Shown here: in pieces, positions 45,727-54,080 of the stretch
How positions within the stretch are numbered: the first letter of the stretch is position 1
Layout of the letters: the number at the start of each line of letters is the position of its first letter
Origin: Bacteroides ihuae
Lineage (GTDB): Bacteria > Bacteroidota > Bacteroidia > Bacteroidales > Bacteroidaceae
NCBI RefSeq assembly: GCF_900104585.1
Contig: NZ_FNVX01000005.1
Coordinates: 496,001 to 560,000, forward strand
Length of the DNA stretch: 64,000 bases
Direction of reading: 5' to 3'
Notes under the pieces: model-generated
What the model saw: only the letters and a program-made list of their open reading frames with translations
Database searches by the model: none
Told to the model about the DNA's origin: nothing
Translations under genes and position numbers: made by a program

Positions 45727-45791
45727 AAAAAAACAGATTTCACAAATTACAAAGTCCAGTTTTTTTGTGGTCGAAGTAATCTGTGAAATCT
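45727..45791 (-). terminator. Terminator of the OmpA-like lipoprotein gene
   Basis: GATTTCACA and TGTGAAATC (ends near 45736 and 45791) form a stem with extra pairing inside, and the minus strand continues into seven T (45727-45733). It overlaps the longer mtgA frame, which helps choose the mtgA start. Confidence 0.65.
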
Positions 45792-45841
45792 TTGTTTTGT
45801 ATTCAGCTAAGTAGTGAAAGAGTAAAGCTTCTCTAAATAGG

Positions 45842-46516
45842 TTACTTTCCTGCTTCAGCGTTTTTAATCATTTGCTGGCTGGCATACATGTAGATTTCTA
45901 CACGACGGTTTTGCTCAGCACTAACAGCTTCGTTATATTGAGCGTATCCTACACCTTCTACAGATTTGAATTGAGAACTAGATACACCGGCTAGTTGAAG
46001 GTAATTACCGACTGCTTGTGCACGTTTGGTCGAAACAGTTTGATTAGCTTCATAGGTACCAACTTTATCGGTATGGCCAATGATTGCAATATCTAATGTT
46101 GGGTCAGCTCTTAAAATTCCGGCAAATTCGCTCAATGATTTTTTAGATGTAGCGCTCAAGGTAGAGGAGTTGAAACCAAAAAGGATACCTGATTCGAAAG
46201 TAACTTTCACAGCAGCTAGTCCATTGGAATCAGTAATTTTCTCTACATTTGCACCATCGATTGCAGCAGCAGCAGCAGCATTCTTGTCCATTTTACGGCC
46301 GATTACTGCACCAGCTGTTCCACCAACAGCGGTACCTATAGCTGCACCAATCAAGGCACCTTTTCCTTTACCTGCTATCCCACCGATTATCGCTCCTAAT
46401 GCCGCGCCTGAACCTGCGCCAATAGCGCCTCCCTTTACAGTGTTACTTGTAGTACTACAACTTCCAAATATTAAGGAAGCACTTAAAAATAATGCTAAAA
46501 ATTTGATCTTTTTCAT
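45842..46516 (-). CDS. OmpA-family lipoprotein with glycine-zipper N-terminal region
   Basis: A 224-residue lipoprotein with lipobox LIFGSC (Cys20). A glycine-zipper stretch (about 30-75; GGAIGAGSGAALGAIIGG, then GAAIGTAVGGTAGAVIGRKMD) can insert into membranes. An OmpA C-terminal peptidoglycan-binding domain (about 105-215) follows, with FNSSTLSATSKKSLSEFAGIL, IIGHTDKVGTYEANQTVSTKRAQAV and NRRVEIYMY. It probably links the outer membrane to the cell wall. A TATCTTTG promoter lies upstream and a terminator downstream, so it is monocistronic. Confidence 0.94.
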   Translation of the reverse strand: MKKIKFLALFLSASLIFGSCSTTSNTVKGGAIGAGSGAALGAIIGGIAGKGKGALIGAAIGTAVGGTAGAVIGRKMDKNAAAAAAIDGANVEKITDSNGLAAVKVTFESGILFGFNSSTLSATSKKSLSEFAGILRADPTLDIAIIGHTDKVGTYEANQTVSTKRAQAVGNYLQLAGVSSSQFKSVEGVGYAQYNEAVSAEQNRRVEIYMYASQQMIKNAEAGK

Positions 46517-46565
46517 AATCAGTTGTCTACGGTTTATTTTTAATGATTTCTTTTATTAAACAATA

Positions 46566-46573
46566 CAAAGATA
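46566..46573 (-). promoter_or_regulatory. -7 element for the OmpA-like lipoprotein
   Basis: The minus strand reads TATCTTTG 49 bp before the start codon, with a TTG about 18 bp further upstream. Confidence 0.6.
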
Positions 46574-46651
46574 CGAATAGTTTGTATATTGCAAATATTA
46601 ATTTTGTCTAAATAGAAAATGTTAGATTGTAATTGCTTGGCACACAAAGAA

Positions 46652-48007
46652 TTATATACTTTTTTTGAAATCAAGTTTTAGAGCTTTCTTTTTTATGATT
46701 GCAAACCAAAGGGCTAAAACGATTCCTTTAGCGATACTCGTAGAACTAATTGCCCACCATATACCTTCAATTCCCATACCCATTTGGGCAAAAAGAATAG
46801 CCAATGGTATTCTTATATAATTGAATATAATGCTTATTACAGCAGGAGGTACTGTGCGCCCAATGCCATAGAATACTCCTTGAGTGGTAATTTCTAACAT
46901 CATGAAGAGTTGAGAATAGCCTGATATTCTTAGATATTCTCCTCCTGAGAGGTATGCCTTTTGTTCGGGAACGAATATCGAAAAGATCTCACTACCAAAG
47001 AAAACGAATAAAAGCGTGCAGAGAGTACCAAAAATGAAAGTCATCCATAGAGTTGTATGCCAAGCTTTGATTACTCGCGTGGTATATCCTGCGGCATAAT
47101 TTTGTGCAATGAATGCCCCTAAAGCGGTAGAGAATCCTTGTGATGTATTCCATGTGATTGCTTCAATTTGCCCACCTGTGGTGAGTGTCATTAATCCTAT
47201 ATGTCCGCCCACTTCGGATGCCGTCCGACAAAGGAACATATTGACAAATGCAAATAAAACGTTAAATCCGGCTACCGGTGCACCTAACTTTAGAATGCGA
47301 TAAGCGTATTTTTTGCGTAGTTTGGTGAAAAAAGGAAACCCTCCAAGGAGAACATCTCTCTTGCGCAACTGATATACGAATAAAACAAATACAATGGCCT
47401 GTGAAATCCAAGTAGCATAAGCCGCTCCATTTGTGCCTAAATCAAAACCGAAAATAAAAAGTGGGTCTAGAAGGATATTAAGAATCAGTCCGGTTCCGCT
47501 AATAAAAAATGGAACTTTGCTTCTCCCTGCTGCATTGTATATTCCGATAAATGCGGCTGATATAAAAACAAAAGGCAAGCTTGTTGAAACAATTCGGAGA
47601 TAAGAAATAGCATTTTCTGTAATATGCTCTTCTAGAGCATATATATTAATGATTGGTCTTGCTAAGAAAAAAAGTATTCCTCCCCAAATAATGGAAATAA
47701 TGAGCGCGATTGAAATGTTATGTGAAGCGAAACATCTTGCATCTTCCATATTCTCGGCGCCAATAGACTGGGCTACACTGACTTCAGAACCAACCTTATT
47801 GAGTAGGGATATAGATACCGACATCCACATCAATATTGCTACTGATCCTATAGCTGCAACAGATTCACTCCCTAATCTTCCTACCCATGCCATATCCGTT
47901 AGGCTATATGCCATTTGGATGAATGCTGTAGCCATAATTGGCATTGCCAGATTAAATAATTGACTACGAATGGGACCTTGTGTTAGCTTTTTAACTCCGA
48001 TGTTCAT
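46652..48007 (-). CDS. MATE-family multidrug/sodium efflux protein
   Basis: A 451-residue inner-membrane antiporter with about twelve membrane segments in two similar halves. The start QGPIRSQLFNLAMPIMATAFIQMAYSL and WVGRLGSESVAAIG (first half), and GHIGLMTLTTGGQIEAITWNTSQGFSTALGAFIAQNYAAG (second half), are MATE hallmarks. Drug or metabolite export is inferred from the family; substrate unknown. Single gene, divergent from the polysaccharide locus. Confidence 0.94.
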   Translation of the reverse strand: MNIGVKKLTQGPIRSQLFNLAMPIMATAFIQMAYSLTDMAWVGRLGSESVAAIGSVAILMWMSVSISLLNKVGSEVSVAQSIGAENMEDARCFASHNISIALIISIIWGGILFFLARPIINIYALEEHITENAISYLRIVSTSLPFVFISAAFIGIYNAAGRSKVPFFISGTGLILNILLDPLFIFGFDLGTNGAAYATWISQAIVFVLFVYQLRKRDVLLGGFPFFTKLRKKYAYRILKLGAPVAGFNVLFAFVNMFLCRTASEVGGHIGLMTLTTGGQIEAITWNTSQGFSTALGAFIAQNYAAGYTTRVIKAWHTTLWMTFIFGTLCTLLFVFFGSEIFSIFVPEQKAYLSGGEYLRISGYSQLFMMLEITTQGVFYGIGRTVPPAVISIIFNYIRIPLAILFAQMGMGIEGIWWAISSTSIAKGIVLALWFAIIKKKALKLDFKKSI

Positions 48008-48079
48008 ATAAAGTTATCCTAATAATGTATTACTTTTGCGGCCCAATTGCGGAAATTATGGCAATGTTATAAGAGCGTG

Positions 48080-48087
48080 CAAATGTA
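48080..48087 (-). promoter_or_regulatory. -7 element for the MATE gene
   Basis: The minus strand has TACATTTG about 73 bp upstream of the MATE start. Confidence 0.4.
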
Positions 48088-48215
48088 GCTAAATTATGCG
48101 GCATAACCATTTATTCTTTTTTTTATAAGTTTTTCACCTTTAGTGATTACATAATTAATCATGCATCGTCTTTATGTATAAGGCTCTAAAAAAACAATAA
48201 ACGAATTTGGCTATT

Positions 48216-49118
48216 ATGCTTTCTAAATGCACTTTATTATTAATGCTTTACCTCTCTTCTACGTTTTCTTTGGAAGTAGAAGCAAATACGCTCAAGAACG
48301 AGAAGGATGGGCAACGATATAAAATAGCAGTGTGCGATTGGATGATAATGAAGCGTCAAAAGATAGGTTCATTTGAACTAGTCAATGAGCTAAAAGGTGA
48401 TGGTGTAGAGATGGATATGGGAGGACTTGGTAAGAGAGATTCTTTTGATAACAAGTTGCGTCAACCATCTTTTCAAAAGTTGTTTAGAGAAAAGTCTAAA
48501 GAATACAATGTAAGTGTCTCTTCAGTTGCTATGTCAGGTTTTTATGGGCAATCCTTTGTCGCTCGTCCTAATTACAAGGATTTGGTTAAAGATTGCCTCA
48601 ATACAATGAAAGTGATGGATGTTAAAGTTGCATTTTTACCTTTAGGTGTGCAATGTGATTTGAATAAGTATCCTGAGATACGCCAAGAATTGGTTTATCG
48701 TTTAAAAATAGTTGGCGATATGGCTTTAAAAGAGGGCCGAATAATTGGGGTTGAAACCTCGCTTGATGCGAAGGGTGAAGTTGCGTTGCTGAAAGACATT
48801 AATTCAAAAGGAATAAAGATCTATTATAAATTTCAAAACTCACTGGAAGCCGGTCGTAATCTGTGTGATGAACTTAGAATTCTAGGCAAAGATAATATAT
48901 GCCAGATTCATTGTACAGATACTGACGGTACTTTGTTAGCCGATAATAAGAGATTGGACATGAATAAGGTTAAGCGAACTCTTGACGATATGGGATGGAG
49001 TGGTTGGTTAGTCGTGGAGCGTTCGCGAGATGCGAACAATGTTCATGATGTGAAAGCTAATTATGGAGGTAATATATCTTATTTGAAAAGTATTTTTCAA
49101 AAGAAAGATAGAATTTAA
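48216..49118 (+). CDS. Exported sugar-phosphate isomerase/epimerase-like TIM-barrel protein
   Basis: A 300-residue protein with a signal peptide (LLLMLYLSSTFSLEVEA) and an AP-endonuclease-2/xylose-isomerase-like barrel: ELVNELKGDGVEMDMGG at the first strands, GVETSLDAKGEV, YYKFQNSLEAG, QIHCTDTDG, and WSGWLVVERSRD at the end. The acidic and histidine residues in IGVETS, IHCTDTDG and VVERS are candidate metal ligands. Export is unusual for a sugar-phosphate enzyme, so it may act on free sugars or uronates in the periplasm. ATG 48216 is used; a TTG nine bases earlier extends the frame slightly. First + strand gene of the pectin-type locus, 46 bp before the next. Reaction unknown. Confidence 0.75.
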   Translation: MLSKCTLLLMLYLSSTFSLEVEANTLKNEKDGQRYKIAVCDWMIMKRQKIGSFELVNELKGDGVEMDMGGLGKRDSFDNKLRQPSFQKLFREKSKEYNVSVSSVAMSGFYGQSFVARPNYKDLVKDCLNTMKVMDVKVAFLPLGVQCDLNKYPEIRQELVYRLKIVGDMALKEGRIIGVETSLDAKGEVALLKDINSKGIKIYYKFQNSLEAGRNLCDELRILGKDNICQIHCTDTDGTLLADNKRLDMNKVKRTLDDMGWSGWLVVERSRDANNVHDVKANYGGNISYLKSIFQKKDRI

Positions 49119-49164
49119 CGTTATAAATATAATTTGTTTCAATTTAAAATTTAATCTATGAATT

Positions 49165-50655
49165 ATGAAGAGTAAATTTAAGAATCTTGGTAGTCTTTGT
49201 TGCCTATCGATGTTTCTCTTTGTTATTTCTTGTGCCGATGGCATTAATGATAACGAAAGATTTTCGGGAGGCGTAAGTAATGCTCAATTGGAATCACCGA
49301 AAATTGATGATACTTGTTTTGCAACATTAGCTAATGACGATGGATCGGAGAGTGTGAAAGTTACTTGGCCTATAGTCTATGGTGCTGGTGGCTATTTATT
49401 TAATCTAAATATAGTGGATGATCCTTCTAATCCTATTGTACTCGTTAAGGATAGTCTTGTAGACGGATGCTCTGCCATCTTTCATAAACGGGCAGATACA
49501 AAGTATGAGGTCAGTGTTAAAGCATTGGGCAATGTGAAATTGAATAATAAAGAGGCTGCGTCTGCAACTGTATTTGCTTATTCTACGTTGGTTCCTGCTA
49601 TAACGATTCCAGAAGGAGAGGATATTGCTGAATATATTATGGCAAATATCCAGCCGAGTGATAAAGAACAAGGTTTTGAACTTATTGGAGGTAAAACTTA
49701 TACGTTAAATAGTCTTGTTGACTTTGATTTGAATACAGTTACATTCCGTGGTGATAAAACTAATAGAGCAACTGTTGTTGTTGGCCCCGATGGAGGATTG
49801 ATGACTCAAGGCGGGCTAAAAGTTAAGTTTATTAATTTTGACTGTACAGAGATGCTTCAGACGGGAGTACTAACATTAAGTGCTAATCCTTCTGAGACTA
49901 TATCTACTTTTGCATTGGGTTATAAAAACGATGGTGCAAATCAAGATGGTTTTGTGATTGAAAATCCTGTTATCTTTCAGGAATGCAATTTTAAAAACGT
50001 GAAGAACAGTTTCCTTTATGGAAATGGGAAAAACTGGAGCTTACGCGATTTTCGAATTACTGAATGTATTGTTCAACTTGATAACTCTGGATCTAATCCT
50101 GTAATTAATCTACAAGGATCAAGTAATGGCTTGATTAAGAATCTGACAATAAAAAACAGCACTTTTTATAACTTAAGTGATAATAGTTCTGCTTATTTTA
50201 TTCGTTATGGTAACTCAAGTAATGCTCAGCCAAAGAAGATTTTTGGAGACTCGGGTAATTCTTCTGTTTTTGATATATTCAATAACACATTCAGTAAAAC
50301 AATGAACGGCAAGGATTTTGCAAATAACCTTGCAAACACTAATACGCTAGTGTTTAATGTTCATCATAATATTTTCTACGATACATATCGCTTGAATAAG
50401 CTATTATCTTCTCAGGGCAAAAGATATACAAAGGGTAATACAATTTTTGGCGTCCTGAAATCAGTTGATTCCAGTGATACGGGTAAAAATGATTCTAGTG
50501 GGAATCCTTATGCTATTCTTGAAGATCCGGAATTCTCAGGCCCTATAGACCTTGCGTTTGATTTGAGCCGATCTGAAGGTGGTGTGAATTTCAAGCCTGC
50601 TGCTACAGTAGCTAATGATTATAAGAGTGGAGACCCTCGCTGGTATGGAGAATAA
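49165..50655 (+). CDS. PUL-associated beta-helix lipoprotein (DUF4957/DUF5123 type)
   Basis: A 496-residue lipoprotein with lipobox FVISC (Cys23). Residues about 45-130 form a fibronectin-III-like domain (ESVKVTWPIVYGAGGYLFNL). From about 160 on there is a right-handed parallel beta-helix of the DUF4957/DUF5123 kind (FINFDCTEM, FQECNFKNVKNSFLYGNG, ITECIVQLDNSGSNPVINLQG, IKNSTFYNLSDNSSAYF), ending DPRWYGE. Such proteins sit with pectin loci and are probably surface glycan-binding proteins or lyase relatives. It precedes SusC by 32 bp. Confidence 0.8.
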   Translation: MKSKFKNLGSLCCLSMFLFVISCADGINDNERFSGGVSNAQLESPKIDDTCFATLANDDGSESVKVTWPIVYGAGGYLFNLNIVDDPSNPIVLVKDSLVDGCSAIFHKRADTKYEVSVKALGNVKLNNKEAASATVFAYSTLVPAITIPEGEDIAEYIMANIQPSDKEQGFELIGGKTYTLNSLVDFDLNTVTFRGDKTNRATVVVGPDGGLMTQGGLKVKFINFDCTEMLQTGVLTLSANPSETISTFALGYKNDGANQDGFVIENPVIFQECNFKNVKNSFLYGNGKNWSLRDFRITECIVQLDNSGSNPVINLQGSSNGLIKNLTIKNSTFYNLSDNSSAYFIRYGNSSNAQPKKIFGDSGNSSVFDIFNNTFSKTMNGKDFANNLANTNTLVFNVHHNIFYDTYRLNKLLSSQGKRYTKGNTIFGVLKSVDSSDTGKNDSSGNPYAILEDPEFSGPIDLAFDLSRSEGGVNFKPAATVANDYKSGDPRWYGE

Positions 50656-50687
50656 TTATATGAACTACAAATTTTAATGCTATAATA

Positions 50688-53600
50688 ATGAAATATAATA
50701 ATAGTATAATCAAAATGTGTTTGGGCATTTTTCTGGTTTTTGTTCTGACTCTGTCTGCCCATGCCCAGAAGACCCAAACCTATAAAGGGGTTGTTCTCGA
50801 TGAAGCGGAACAGCCAATAATAGGTGCTGCTGTAAAAGTAGTAGGTACGACTATAGGAGTGATTACTGATTTTGATGGTAAATTTTCGTTGTCAGTGCCT
50901 GAAGGAAAAATAGTTGAAGTCACTTTTGTAGGATATGTTCCACAAAAAATCTCCGATTTTAAAAAGGCAACTATTATACTCAAAGAAGATGCACAATTGC
51001 TTGATGAAGTTATTGTCGTTGGTTATGGAACTCAAAAAAAGGCTCATTTAACTGGAGCAATTTCTACTGTGTCGATGAATGATATCCAGGATCTTTCAGG
51101 TGGTGGTTTGGCCTCTTCGTTGAGTGGTATGGTTAATGGTTTGAGTGTTAGTGGTGGTCAATCTCGCCCGGGTGAAAATGCCCGTATTTATATTCGTGAC
51201 ACTAAGTCTTTAGGAGATGTGAATAGTGATTCTCAAGAACCTTTGTATGTAATTGATGGATATATTTATCCCAATGATATGAAAGTTGGTAATTCATCGG
51301 AAAATTTAGGAGCTGCTGCTTTTAATAACCTAGATCCTTCGGTCATCGAGAGCATTTCCGTTTTGAAGGATGCTGCTGCTGCTGTATACGGAGCCCGTGC
51401 TGCAAATGGTGTTATTCTTGTAACAACAAAAAAAGGGCAGTTGGGCGCACCTCAAGTTTCTTATAATGCAACTTTGGGTATTGCTGACGAAGTTTCACGT
51501 ACCAAAATGTTAAGTGCATATAACTATGGGAGATTGTATAATGCAGTAGCTCTTGCCGATCCGACCCTTACTTCAAACCATACTACTGATTTGTTTCAAA
51601 CAGATGAGTTGGAAGCAATGAAGGGACTTAATTATGATTTGCTCGATAAATATTGGAAAACCGCTTTCACCATGAAACACAGTGTCAACATCAGTGGAGC
51701 TACGGAGAAAGCTAGTTATTTTGCGGATATTTCTTATTTTACCCAGGATGGTAACTTGGGTAGATTAGACTATAATCGTTGGAATTTTCGTTCAGGTGTA
51801 GATGTGAAGGTTAGTAAATGGTTGAGAGCCAACTTAACTGTTTCCGGTGATTATGGAAAGAAGAACACACCAAATGTAAAGGTGGGTGGTACCAGCGATG
51901 AAAAAGATTATAATCTATTACTTACTCGCCCCTATTATATTCCGGAAGAAATAAATGGAAAACCGATTACTGCTTATGGAGTAAGTAATAAAGAAGTCGA
52001 TGGGAATCAGAATTATTCATATTCAGTTCTTCAAAATTCAGGAGACTATAGTCGTAATATGACTTCAAACATGAGTGTCAATGGTAGTCTGGAATATGAT
52101 TTTGGTTGGAATAATCTATTGAAAGGTTTGAAAATGAGGTTTTCGTATTCAAAGAGTATTAACTCAGATAAGAACAATCAATATGGTTCTGAATATAACA
52201 TCTATCATTTGGCTGACCGTTCAGGAAGTGGCTCTCACTTATATACTCCGGTATCAGGTCAAGACTATGATAGCATCATCTCTGAAGATAATTTTAGTAG
52301 TTCTACGATCTCTAATGGCTCTCCCTCTTATCTGTCTCGTAACACGAGTCGTACGGACAATTATCAGATGAATTTCACCGCTTCTTATGCTCGTGATTTC
52401 GGTCAACATCATATAGGCGGATTATTTTCAATTGAGAAATCAGAAGCAGAAAGTGAGTACTTATACGGTTATGTATCTGATCCTTATACATTTACTACCG
52501 GTCAGTCTAATTCTGCAGAGGCTAATACAGAATCTACTACATTTACTCGTTCCGAATCAGGGACTATGTCTTATATCGGACGTTTAAATTATGCTTATGC
52601 TGATAAATATTTGTTTGAAGCCTTGCTTCGTTCCGATTCATCAACCAAATTTGCTCCAGAAAACTATTGGGGAATGTTTCCTTCCGCTTCTATCGGCTGG
52701 ATTATTTCACAAGAAAGCTGGATGAAGAAAGTAAGCTGGGTGGATTATTTAAAGGTACGTGCTTCATTTGGTTTGACGGGTCGTGACAATACATATGCAT
52801 GGCAATGGATGCAGGTGTATGCTCAAGATGCCAACAAAGGTCCAATGTTTGGGACGAATACTGGTAATGGTACTGAAAATCGTATCACCATCAATAAAAC
52901 CAATTCAGCTGTAAATCGTGATGTACATTGGGATAAATCATATAAAGCAAATTTTGGTATTGATTTGAATACATTAAATAATCGTTTATCCTTTAATGTT
53001 GATGGATATTATACAATGAACCGTGAAATGTTGATGAATATTTCGCAGTCTATTCCCGGTATAGTTGGAACTCAATCGGCGGCACTTAACGTGGGCGAGA
53101 TGGATAACTATGGCGTTGAATTTTCTGCGACATGGAGAGATAAGATTGGAAAGGACTTTAAATACAAGATAGGCATTAACACTGGCTATACAGATAATAA
53201 GGTACTTAATATGGACTGGGATACTCAATATCTTTATCGCCAGATTACTAAAGGACATCGTTCAGATGTTGGGACATGGGGTATGCAATGTGTTGGTATG
53301 TTCCGTAGTTTTCAGGATATTGAAGAGTATTTTACCAAGAACAATATTACCTCTTACATGGGGCGAACAAAGGACCAAGTGCGTCCCGGTATGTTGATGT
53401 ATAAAGATGTACGCGGCGCTCAACAGGCAAATGGATCATATGCAGGGCCAGATGGTATTGTTGATAAAGACAATGATCAGGTTCAGTTGTCTAACCGTTC
53501 TAATCCTTATGCATTTACTACTAATTTGAGTGCAGAGTGGAAAGGTATTTCTTTAACAGCGCAGATTAGTGCTAGTTGGGGAGGTTACAGTATGATTCCG

Positions 53601-54068
53601 TCGGCAGCCTTAAAACCAGGTAGTAGTAGTAGTAGTAGTAGTAGTACTGATACTGATAATAATAATAGTAAGATTGGTTTGGAATACACAAATATGCCTT
53701 CTTTTTGGGATCCAGACAATATGTTTGTGTATAATGATATTTACGATGGCTCTGGTAATTTAGTGATGGCTGCTAATCGCGATGCTAACTTACCTAATTT
53801 GAGATATTCTAGTGTTAATAGTGTTGCATCTACTTTTTGGAGAGTGAGTGGCACTCGTGTTCAGTTGAATCGTCTGACTTTAGCTTATGCAATACCTTCC
53901 AGGTATATTAAGTTACTAGGTATTCAGAGTTGCCGTTTCAATGTTACGGGTCAAAATCTGTTGAGCTTTTATAATCCGTATCCTGATAATTTTATGGATC
54001 CGATGAATAGTTATGGAAGTTATCCTACTCTAAGAAAATTGACTATTGGTGTTAATCTTACATTTTAA
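50688..54068 (+). CDS. SusC-family TonB-dependent outer-membrane transporter
   Basis: A 1126-residue glycan importer. Signal peptide (ends SAHAQ), CarboxypepD-regulatory-like domain (about 30-105; YKGVVLDEAEQPIIGAAV), plug domain (about 108-255; VIVVGYGTQKKAHLTGAIS and VLKDAAAAVYGARAANGVILV) and a C-terminal 22-strand barrel ending in YPTLRKLTIGVNLTF. There is no N-terminal STN domain, so it is not a FecA/FecR-type signalling receptor. An (AGT)8 run at 53622-53645 encodes eight serines (residues 979-986) followed by T-D-T-D-N-N-N. Works with the downstream SusD as a lid-and-barrel pair powered by TonB. Confidence 0.97.
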   Translation: MKYNNSIIKMCLGIFLVFVLTLSAHAQKTQTYKGVVLDEAEQPIIGAAVKVVGTTIGVITDFDGKFSLSVPEGKIVEVTFVGYVPQKISDFKKATIILKEDAQLLDEVIVVGYGTQKKAHLTGAISTVSMNDIQDLSGGGLASSLSGMVNGLSVSGGQSRPGENARIYIRDTKSLGDVNSDSQEPLYVIDGYIYPNDMKVGNSSENLGAAAFNNLDPSVIESISVLKDAAAAVYGARAANGVILVTTKKGQLGAPQVSYNATLGIADEVSRTKMLSAYNYGRLYNAVALADPTLTSNHTTDLFQTDELEAMKGLNYDLLDKYWKTAFTMKHSVNISGATEKASYFADISYFTQDGNLGRLDYNRWNFRSGVDVKVSKWLRANLTVSGDYGKKNTPNVKVGGTSDEKDYNLLLTRPYYIPEEINGKPITAYGVSNKEVDGNQNYSYSVLQNSGDYSRNMTSNMSVNGSLEYDFGWNNLLKGLKMRFSYSKSINSDKNNQYGSEYNIYHLADRSGSGSHLYTPVSGQDYDSIISEDNFSSSTISNGSPSYLSRNTSRTDNYQMNFTASYARDFGQHHIGGLFSIEKSEAESEYLYGYVSDPYTFTTGQSNSAEANTESTTFTRSESGTMSYIGRLNYAYADKYLFEALLRSDSSTKFAPENYWGMFPSASIGWIISQESWMKKVSWVDYLKVRASFGLTGRDNTYAWQWMQVYAQDANKGPMFGTNTGNGTENRITINKTNSAVNRDVHWDKSYKANFGIDLNTLNNRLSFNVDGYYTMNREMLMNISQSIPGIVGTQSAALNVGEMDNYGVEFSATWRDKIGKDFKYKIGINTGYTDNKVLNMDWDTQYLYRQITKGHRSDVGTWGMQCVGMFRSFQDIEEYFTKNNITSYMGRTKDQVRPGMLMYKDVRGAQQANGSYAGPDGIVDKDNDQVQLSNRSNPYAFTTNLSAEWKGISLTAQISASWGGYSMIPSAALKPGSSSSSSSSTDTDNNNSKIGLEYTNMPSFWDPDNMFVYNDIYDGSGNLVMAANRDANLPNLRYSSVNSVASTFWRVSGTRVQLNRLTLAYAIPSRYIKLLGIQSCRFNVTGQNLLSFYNPYPDNFMDPMNSYGSYPTLRKLTIGVNLTF
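53622..53645 (+). repeat. AGT trinucleotide microsatellite in susC
   Basis: Eight tandem AGT codons, followed by ACT GAT ACT GAT and three AAT, encode a polar low-complexity stretch in the late barrel region. Copy-number changes would keep the frame. Confidence 0.95.
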
Positions 54069-54080
54069 ACGAAGTTGACA

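Noticed and set aside
46080..46559. 159-codon ORF antisense to the OmpA-like lipoprotein
   Set aside because: Its Ala/Pro-rich sequence is the shadow of the glycine-zipper codons on the other strand.
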